Below, piece by piece: positions 58,442-64,000 of a stretch of DNA of 64,000 bases. The notes beneath the pieces were generated by a model. That model made no database searches. It saw only the letters and a list, made by a program, of their open reading frames with translations, and had not been told where the DNA came from. Origin of the DNA: Enterococcus xiangfangensis (lineage in GTDB: Bacteria; Bacillota; Bacilli; Lactobacillales; Enterococcaceae); assembly GCF_005405365.1 (NCBI RefSeq), contig NZ_BJDX01000011.1:1-64000 (forward strand). Direction: 5' to 3'. Numbering within the stretch: the stretch's first letter is position 1; each line of letters begins with the position of its first letter. A program made the translations under genes and the position numbers.

Positions 58442-58726
58442 TTAAATAAAGAATACGGCTAGCATCACTACAATCAAAAGTAATAAAACTAGAATGATCG
58501 CTTTATTTAAAAAACTGCCTCGTTCTTTTTGTTTGACGCGCTCGCTGCTGCGAGATTTCGTGACTGGTTTATTTTTTTTGAGTTCTTTCCGATAGACCGA
58601 ACTGATTTCTTTTTCTCTTTTTTCGTAGACTCGTTCAGCGGCCTCACGTTGTTCTTGAGCCAACCGTTCCTGCTCTTCTTTTCGTTTTCTCAATTCGCTG
58701 CGCGTCACCAGTGGTGATTGGCTCAT
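58442..58726 (-). CDS. MacP-like small membrane protein
   Basis: 94 residues: a conserved-looking N-terminal PLVTRSELRKRKEEQ segment, a long charged helix, and one C-terminal membrane segment (about 73-92), so the protein is tail-anchored with the bulk in the cytoplasm. The start ending at 58726 has AAGGAGAGG. In streptococci the gene between the Nudix gene and mtnN encodes MacP, a phosphoprotein that activates class A penicillin-binding protein PBP2a; position, size and topology match here. Sequence similarity is too weak to be sure by eye. Confidence 0.6.
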   Translation of the reverse strand: MSQSPLVTRSELRKRKEEQERLAQEQREAAERVYEKREKEISSVYRKELKKNKPVTKSRSSERVKQKERGSFLNKAIILVLLLLIVVMLAVFFI

Positions 58727-58754
58727 GCGTGATCCTCTCCTTGTTCCTGCTGAT

Positions 58755-59324
58755 TTAGTACTTATTTTTATATTGCCACAATTCCCAATAATTGACCGCA
58801 AAAATTGTCTTGGCGTCGCAAATCAAGCCTGTTTGGATCGCCTCTTTGGCTTCTTCTAGTGTCAATTCATAAAGTTCTAAGACTTCATCGTCATCTTGTG
58901 CTCGAGGGTTTTCAACTTTGACTAAGTCAGTAGCGCTATAAATATATAATTTTTCATTGGAAAAGCCTGGTGATAAATACATTTCATTTATGTAGGATAA
59001 TTTTTCAGTCCGATAGCCGGTCTCTTCTTCTAATTCGCGTAACGCTGTCTTTTCAGGATGCTGTCCTTCGCCAGGATCGATTTTACCTGCAGGGATCTCT
59101 AACACCACTTTTTCCAACGGTTTGCGGAATTGTTTGACCATGATGAGCTTGTTTTCCTGCGTGATTGGAATGATCCCAACGCCACCGTGATGGAAAACCA
59201 ATTCTCGTTTTGCTACTCCGCCCATCGGCAGTGCAACCTCATCTAAAAATACATCAATGATCTTTCCTTTGAACAGTTCTTTCCGCTCAATCGTCTTTTC
59301 TTCAAAATCTTTATACTCTAACAT
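58755..59324 (-). CDS. nudF: ADP-ribose pyrophosphatase, Nudix family
   Basis: Hydrolyses ADP-ribose to AMP and ribose-5-phosphate. The 189-residue protein starts with the NudF-type N-terminal swap domain (DFEEKTIERKELFKGKIIDV) and has the Nudix box with RELEEETGY following GKIDPGEG. The spacing between the first Glu and the REL core is two residues longer than the plain consensus, which I take as a lineage variant. It is the first gene of the operon with macP-like, mtnN and pncA. Confidence 0.92.
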   Translation of the reverse strand: MLEYKDFEEKTIERKELFKGKIIDVFLDEVALPMGGVAKRELVFHHGGVGIIPITQENKLIMVKQFRKPLEKVVLEIPAGKIDPGEGQHPEKTALRELEEETGYRTEKLSYINEMYLSPGFSNEKLYIYSATDLVKVENPRAQDDDEVLELYELTLEEAKEAIQTGLICDAKTIFAVNYWELWQYKNKY

Positions 59325-59510
59325 CGTGACACTTTGTCCTCCTTCGTTCTAACCCTCGATTTTTTTTGCATGATTTATTATAAAATACAACCGACAGCAC
59401 GAATGACTTTCACTCAATAGTTCTGCCTTATTGTATCACAGAAAATTCTTATGTTTTTTCTAAATATGAAAAATCCATCTTTAGTCCGATACTCTTTCTA
59501 TAGAATTTCA

Positions 59511-59519
59511 TGCTATGAT
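59511..59519 (+). promoter_or_regulatory. Extended -10 promoter of the xpaC-telA operon
   Basis: TGC followed by TATGAT (59514-59519), about 70 bases before the xpaC-like start. The -35 region is weak. Confidence 0.42.
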
Positions 59520-59589
59520 GAGCGTGTAAAGAAATCAAGGATTTAGACTAATTTATGTGAAGGGTTATTACTAGACTAGGAGGATTATT

Positions 59590-60243
59590 ATGCGAAGGAA
59601 ACTATTCCCTATCATCATCGCAGCAATCGGCGTTCTCGCTTTTTTGGGAGGAGACTTCGATGATTATATCGTCTTTTTAATGTTGGTCGTTGGGTCTTGG
59701 CTGATCTATCGCGGATTTAAGGGAAGAAAAGCGCGTCCGCAAAAAGAGGAGCTGCCCTCTCTAAGCAAAGAAAAAGAGACGTATTATAAAACAGTGGGTA
59801 TGAGTGAGCGTGAAATCGAATTGTTCCGTGAAACAATGAATCTTTCCAAACAACAGATTTTCCGTCTGCAACACAATATCCAAAAAAATGCGAAATTAAA
59901 AGCGATCGACTTACGTCATGACACGTTAAAGGCTGCCAAAGCTTTGTTCAAAGAATTGGTGAAAGATCCTAAGCGTCTGCCGGAAGCGAGCCAATTTCTT
60001 TATACTCATTTACCGAACATTGTTGATTTAACTGATAATTATGTCGAAATCAACGGTCATGAAGTCAAGACGAAAGAAGTTTATGGTAAACTAGAAGAAA
60101 GCGCACAGATCATCGATCAAATGGCTGATTTAATCGTGAAAGACTACCAACAATTCGTAGCTGAAGACTTAGACGAGATGGACGTTGAGATCTCGATTGC
60201 AAAGAAAAATCTTAAGCACGATCCTGATTTGTCCACAAAGTAA
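59590..60243 (+). CDS. XpaC-family (5-bromo-4-chloroindolyl phosphate hydrolysis) protein
   Basis: 217-residue membrane protein: two N-terminal hydrophobic segments (about 5-21 and 25-42) then a soluble helical domain (about 60-217). SKEKETYYKTVGMSEREIELFRE and LRHDTLKAAKALFKELVKDP are typical of XpaC. Family members nearly always precede telA and are linked to resistance to cell-envelope stress and to tellurite, but the biochemical role is unknown. Its stop is followed by an internal terminator-like hairpin before telA. Confidence 0.88.
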   Translation: MRRKLFPIIIAAIGVLAFLGGDFDDYIVFLMLVVGSWLIYRGFKGRKARPQKEELPSLSKEKETYYKTVGMSEREIELFRETMNLSKQQIFRLQHNIQKNAKLKAIDLRHDTLKAAKALFKELVKDPKRLPEASQFLYTHLPNIVDLTDNYVEINGHEVKTKEVYGKLEESAQIIDQMADLIVKDYQQFVAEDLDEMDVEISIAKKNLKHDPDLSTK

Positions 60244-60255
60244 AAAATAACGAAA

Positions 60256-60288
60256 CAAAAAAATCTAGCTGAAGCTAGATTTTTTTGA
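60256..60288 (+). terminator. Intercistronic hairpin between xpaC and telA
   Basis: Perfect arms AAAAAAATCTAGC and GCTAGATTTTTTT around a TGAA loop, with a U-rich end. It may partly terminate transcription and set the xpaC:telA ratio, or be bypassed. Confidence 0.75.
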
Positions 60289-60303
60289 ACAGGAGGAACC
60301 AAC

Positions 60304-61494
60304 GTGGAACCAGAAAATAAACAACCAATCAAACCTGTCGACAGTACGCTAGATGACTTGCTTAGCAATCCGTTCGGCACCGATTCTTTGACCCCTGTCC
60401 AACAACAAGAAATCTCTCACTTGCAGTCGCAAGAACAAGCAGATCGCTTAGTCGATAAATTACCCGCAGAACGCCAAGCACAAGCACGAGAATTAGCAAA
60501 AAAAATCGACATCAACGACTCACAAGCAGTCATTGGTTACGGTGCGACTGCACAAACTAAATTAAGCGAATTTTCACAGTCCATGTTGAACACCGTTTCA
60601 GCACAAGACATCGGACCTGTCGGCGATTCGTTAAATCAATTGATGTATCGCTTAAATGAAGCCAACCCTGATGAATTACGGGTCGGCGAAGGCAATATTT
60701 TCCAAAAAATGTTTGGCAAAGTCAAACAATCTATTTATGAGATCACCACTAAATATCAAAAGATTGGTGCTCAAATCGATAAGATCGCAACTAAATTGAA
60801 TGTCGAAAAAGATGGTTTATTGAAAGACAATCAAATGTTAGAAACACTCTACAACAAAAACAAAGACTACTTCGATGCTTTGAACATTTACATCGCTGCT
60901 GCAGAACTAAAAATGGAGGAAATGAAATTGACTACGATCCCTGAAGCGACAGAAAAAGCACAAGCTTCCGGTGATCAAATGGACGTTCAAATCGTAAACG
61001 ACTACACACAATTTTTAGATCGCTTAGACAAACGGACGTATGATTTAAAATTGGCTCGCCAGATTACGATCCAGCAAGCTCCGCAGATCCGTTTGATCCA
61101 AAATACGAACCAAGCTTTAGCAGAAAAAATCCAAGCATCGATCAATACAGCGATTCCTTTATGGAAAAACCAAGTGGCGATCGCATTGACTTTATTACGC
61201 CAAAAAGATGCGTCTACCGCACAACGCCAAGTTTCTGAGACGACAAATGATCTATTGAAGAAAAATTCAGAAATGTTGAAAATCTCAACTATCGAAACGG
61301 CTAAAGAAAATGAACGCGGCATCGTTGATCTTGATACGCTGCAACAAACGCAAAATGATTTAGTCGAAACACTTGAAGAAACCTTGCGAATCCAAAAAGA
61401 AGGCCGTGAACGGCGACAAGCTGCTGAAATCGAGATTGGTCATATGGAAAACGACTTGAAACAAAAACTGATGGAATTAAATTCTGGTCAATAA
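60304..61494 (+). CDS. TelA-family toxic anion resistance protein
   Basis: 396 residues, almost entirely helical and cytoplasmic. It shows the TelA-family start [13 protein letters not shown], the central [17 protein letters not shown] block and [16 protein letters not shown] near 285-300. Members occur in tellurite-resistance loci and in general stress operons, and Listeria TelA affects nisin and beta-lactam tolerance. The mechanism is not known. A GGAGG site precedes the ATG. It pairs with xpaC. Confidence 0.9.
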   Translation: MEPENKQPIKPVDSTLDDLLSNPFGTDSLTPVQQQEISHLQSQEQADRLVDKLPAERQAQARELAKKIDINDSQAVIGYGATAQTKLSEFSQSMLNTVSAQDIGPVGDSLNQLMYRLNEANPDELRVGEGNIFQKMFGKVKQSIYEITTKYQKIGAQIDKIATKLNVEKDGLLKDNQMLETLYNKNKDYFDALNIYIAAAELKMEEMKLTTIPEATEKAQASGDQMDVQIVNDYTQFLDRLDKRTYDLKLARQITIQQAPQIRLIQNTNQALAEKIQASINTAIPLWKNQVAIALTLLRQKDASTAQRQVSETTNDLLKKNSEMLKISTIETAKENERGIVDLDTLQQTQNDLVETLEETLRIQKEGRERRQAAEIEIGHMENDLKQKLMELNSGQ

Positions 61495-61548
61495 ACCGGA
61501 CAGTGCTATTCCAAACTAGAGCCAAAAAATAATTTTATAATAGTTCAT

Positions 61549-61589
61549 GTTGGTGGAAAATCGCAGCCGGTTTTTTACCAACTTTTTTT
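61549..61589 (+). terminator. Terminator of telA
   Basis: Arms GTTGGT-x-GAAAA and TTTTTTACCAAC, followed by seven T. Confidence 0.8.
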
Positions 61590-61723
61590 GTAAATAAAGT
61601 AAAAAGGAATCTCCCAATAGATCATCGTACTAGAAATTACTCGGATCAACCAATAGAAATTTACAATTTACGGAAGAATGTACGATTGACTTCGATAATT
61701 TTTCTTCCTCAGGGTTGACGGAG

Positions 61724-61757
61724 CGCAAAAAAAGCATGCCGAGGCATGCTTTTTTTA
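61724..61757. terminator. Bidirectional terminator at the 3' end of the GlcU-type gene
   Basis: Perfect arms AAAAAAAGCATGCC and GGCATGCTTTTTTT around GA, overlapping the stop codon at 61755. Confidence 0.92.
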
Positions 61758-62618
61758 TGCTTTCATATATCCTAACACGACACCGCCGACGATGATCAGC
61801 AGACAGCCGATAATGACATAATACATTTCTTTTTTGGTTTTATGTTCACCTAACAAGAAGATCCCACCTAGCGTTGAAATGATGATTCCTATTTGTGACA
61901 ATGAGAAACCAATCGCTAAACCAATGTTTTGGACAGACAATAACATACAGATATTCCCAATCCCCCACAATAAGCCTGAAGTCATATTGCGCCAAACATA
62001 GCGGTCGACTTTTGCTTTGCGAAAGGCAAAGAAACTAGCTCCGACTAGCATTCCGACACTTTGCGGTAAAATGATCGCTAATGGGTCCAGACCTGCCCAT
62101 GTGATAATAATTGTGTAAACACCATAACCTAAGGTCGAAAAGATCAATGCCCGAAATCCTTTACCAAAGTCCAACATACCATTGTCTACTTTGACGCCGC
62201 TTTCGTCATCTTTGCGTGCCGTTAAATACGCTCCTAAAACAAGCAAGGCTAACGCGATGAACCCAAAAATAAAATCTTTTGTTTTAGTCCATTCATGGAA
62301 GAATATTGCACCGGCGACGGTATTCAAAATCAATTGAAACCCGGTTGAGATCGGTAAACCGACCGACACTCCCATAAATTTCATCCCGTGAAACTGACCA
62401 TTTTGGCCAATCGACCAGAAAAAGCCTGATAAGAAACCAATCAACGCGATCCAACCGCTCATTGCTGGTTGAACGATGAAGAAAGTCACTAATGCAAAAA
62501 TAAAAGCGCCCATCGTCATTCCTAAGGTTTGCTGGTTAGCGTCTCCGCCTAATTTTCCACTTACCAAACCAATGCTTCCCCATGCTACCATCGGTATTAG
62601 GGCAATCAAAATACTCAT
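61755..62618 (-). CDS. GRP-family sugar uptake protein, GlcU/RbsU-like
   Basis: 287 residues with ten hydrophobic segments, matching the glucose/ribose porter family (drug/metabolite transporter superfamily). The start ILIALIPMVAWGSIGLVSGKLGG, then FLSGFFWSIGQNGQFHGMKFMGVSVGLPISTG and FSLSQIGIIISTLGGIFLLGE are typical of GlcU and RbsU. These import sugar with a proton. Glucose or ribose cannot be chosen without neighbours; no sugar-kinase gene is adjacent. A cluster of A-rich, weakly conserved sequence separates it from the kinase gene. Confidence 0.88.
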   Translation of the reverse strand: MSILIALIPMVAWGSIGLVSGKLGGDANQQTLGMTMGAFIFALVTFFIVQPAMSGWIALIGFLSGFFWSIGQNGQFHGMKFMGVSVGLPISTGFQLILNTVAGAIFFHEWTKTKDFIFGFIALALLVLGAYLTARKDDESGVKVDNGMLDFGKGFRALIFSTLGYGVYTIIITWAGLDPLAIILPQSVGMLVGASFFAFRKAKVDRYVWRNMTSGLLWGIGNICMLLSVQNIGLAIGFSLSQIGIIISTLGGIFLLGEHKTKKEMYYVIIGCLLIIVGGVVLGYMKA

Positions 62619-62693
62619 ATACTTACTCCCTTCAATTCACAACTGGAATAGTTTAGCGAAAAAAAGGAAATTTAGCAACAAAAAAACAAAAAA

Positions 62694-63716
62694 TTATCGT
62701 TCTTCATGATAATAATCTAATCGAGGGAAAAATAAAGTCATCGTCGTTCCAACATCCATCGTTGATTGTGCAGTTAAACCCACTCCAAGTTTTTCTGCCA
62801 ACGTCTTGGCCAGATACAATCCAAGACCGGTAGAATGTTGTTGCGCTTTGCGGCCATTTTCTCCAGTAAAACCTTTATCAAAGATTCGTCCTAAATCTTC
62901 TGGTGGAATGCCGATTCCACTATCTTTCAGGCGTAATTCAACACCCCCGCTTTTCGTTGTGATTTCAATAGTAATTTTTCCATGATCGGGTGTGTATTTG
63001 ATCGCGTTACTCAATAATTGACGGAAGATAAATTCGATCCATTTCGCATCTGTTAACACATTAGCATCTTCTTCTGCAAGTGTTAATTGCAGATTTTTTT
63101 GGATAAAATAATTTGCCTGGCTGCGGATGATCGGCTGAATAATTTTTTTCAACGAATATTCTTGAATCAAATAGTCATTCACAAATTCATCGGAACGAGA
63201 ATAATATAGAATTTGTTCGACATACTCATCGATTTGCTGAAGCTCATTTTGCAATAAAAAGAATTTATCATCCGGAATATCAAATTCAATCGAATTCAAA
63301 ATCAAATCTACCGCCGCTAACGGAACTTTGATCTCGTGGATCCACGAGTCTAAATAATCTTTTTGATCTTTTTGACTGCTCAATAATTGTTCCGTCAGTA
63401 AGTGATGCTGCCGGACTTGCTGGTTTACGTATTCCTGGACCACCCGTTCTTCATTGCTAGTTGCGGCTTCGATAAACTGCTGAAGCTGCGTATCGTCCGC
63501 TGGATCAAATGATTGATACCATTTTTTGCGCCGATAGTAATCGACAGTGAAAAAAAGAAAAACCAAAAACAACTGCAAGATCAATAAATAGCTGAGATTA
63601 TCCCAAAAACCGTGCAGATCCGGTGTTAACCAAACCATCCCAATCAACAACAGACTCAACACTGCCCAGCCTAATAAAACTAGCAAACGATCCTTTAAGT
63701 AGTTAATAAATGTCAT
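62694..63716 (-). CDS. Sensor histidine kinase, BceS-like intramembrane sensor
   Basis: 340 residues from the start ending at 63716, which has a GAGGAG site. Two membrane segments (about 9-32 and 37-58) with almost no external loop, the layout of intramembrane-sensing kinases of the BceS type. The H box is SWIHEIKVPLAAV (His about 128), the N box LLSNAIKYTPDH, and G boxes DSGIGIPPEDLGRIFDKGF and STGLGLYLAK. BceS-type kinases sense peptide antibiotics through a BceAB transporter; the transporter genes are not in view. It follows its response regulator gene by 13 bases. Confidence 0.9.
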   Translation of the reverse strand: MTFINYLKDRLLVLLGWAVLSLLLIGMVWLTPDLHGFWDNLSYLLILQLFLVFLFFTVDYYRRKKWYQSFDPADDTQLQQFIEAATSNEERVVQEYVNQQVRQHHLLTEQLLSSQKDQKDYLDSWIHEIKVPLAAVDLILNSIEFDIPDDKFFLLQNELQQIDEYVEQILYYSRSDEFVNDYLIQEYSLKKIIQPIIRSQANYFIQKNLQLTLAEEDANVLTDAKWIEFIFRQLLSNAIKYTPDHGKITIEITTKSGGVELRLKDSGIGIPPEDLGRIFDKGFTGENGRKAQQHSTGLGLYLAKTLAEKLGVGLTAQSTMDVGTTMTLFFPRLDYYHEER

Positions 63717-63729
63717 ACGCACTCCTCGC

Positions 63730-64000
63730 TCATGGAACAATGTAGCCTTGTCCGACTTTTGTTTGGATATAATCTTCGATCCCCGCTTGTTCGATTTTAC
63801 GACGCAGACGATTGATGTTCACGGTCAATGTGTTGTCGTCAACGAAACGTTCATCGTCCCACAATGCCCTCAGCAACTTGTCTCTGCTCAAGATTTTGCC
63901 ATGCTGTTTCATCAAAATAAACAACAATCGGTATTCGTTTTTACTGAGATCTACAACTTCTTGTTGAATCGTCATACTGCTGTTATCAATGTTCAGTGTG
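63730..64000 (-). CDS. Response regulator (partial, cut by the window end)
   Basis: C-terminal 89 codons of an OmpR-family regulator; the frame stays open to the window edge, so the receiver domain lies outside. Visible is the Trans_reg_C winged helix: LSKNEYRLLFILMKQHGKIL, then SRDKLLRALWDD, NTLTVNINRLRRKI and the final TKVGQGYIVP. It is the partner of the kinase encoded 13 bases downstream. The DDNTLTVNINRLRRK segment is typical of BceR/BraR-type regulators. Confidence 0.9.
   Translation of the reverse strand, partial: TLNIDNSSMTIQQEVVDLSKNEYRLLFILMKQHGKILSRDKLLRALWDDERFVDDNTLTVNINRLRRKIEQAGIEDYIQTKVGQGYIVP

Overview
The window looks like the chromosome of an Enterococcus-type lactic acid bacterium (low-GC Firmicute). 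The evidence is an EfrAB-like heterodimeric ABC exporter, a secreted 3D-domain protein of the enterococcal SagA/SalB type, a WxL-domain surface protein, DUF3013, AGGAGG-type ribosome binding sites throughout, and a Lactobacillales-style nudF / macP-like / mtnN cluster. The species cannot be fixed from the sequence alone. I see no rRNA, tRNA, CRISPR array, insertion sequence or prophage.

Region 1 (about 0.7-17.8 kb, minus strand) is a 15-gene Wzx/Wzy-type capsule or exopolysaccharide operon. A good promoter (TTGGAA-17-TATACT) drives cpsC, cpsD and cpsB homologues. These are followed by a PglF/PglD/PglE-like set expected to make UDP-N,N'-diacetylbacillosamine or a close relative, a PglC-like initiating phosphosugar transferase, three glycosyltransferases, a pyruvyl transferase, Wzy, Wzx, Ugd, GalU and a terminal LCP ligase. 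The middle of the operon is visibly more AT-rich than its ends. The predicted product is an acidic polymer with a diamino-trideoxy sugar, glucuronate and possibly pyruvate ketals, attached to the wall by the LCP enzyme.

Region 2 (18-35 kb) is mixed: an Spx-family regulator, a 3D-domain wall protein, a CmpB-type membrane protein, efrAB, an MFS exporter with a candidate operator, a GH3 lipoprotein, an orphan regulator with a degenerate receiver, a niacin ECF transporter behind two NiaR-like boxes, trhO, the fused remains of two divergent genes, a DUF3089 lipase-like protein, and the tatD-rnmV-rsmA operon.

Region 3 (34.6-49.8 kb) carries a DJ-1/PfpI protein, two hypothetical proteins, an 0.8-kb gap with convergent promoters facing one hairpin, metG, fumC-malic enzyme-DUF2200, the housekeeping operon mpg-DUF3013-prmA-rsmE-relA-dtd, and rarA.

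Region 4 (49.8-64 kb) has a 1176-residue WxL surface protein, a convincing 6S RNA gene, a UspA protein, a fucO-like dehydrogenase followed by a 52-codon small gene, a HAD protein, the nudF-macP-like-mtnN-pncA operon, xpaC-telA, a GlcU-type sugar transporter, and the 3' part of a BceRS-like two-component system cut by the window edge. A composite repeat (terminator hairpin with a GTGACA/TGTCAC core plus a CTTGAAGC...CTTCTGTCAC module) recurs after four unrelated genes.
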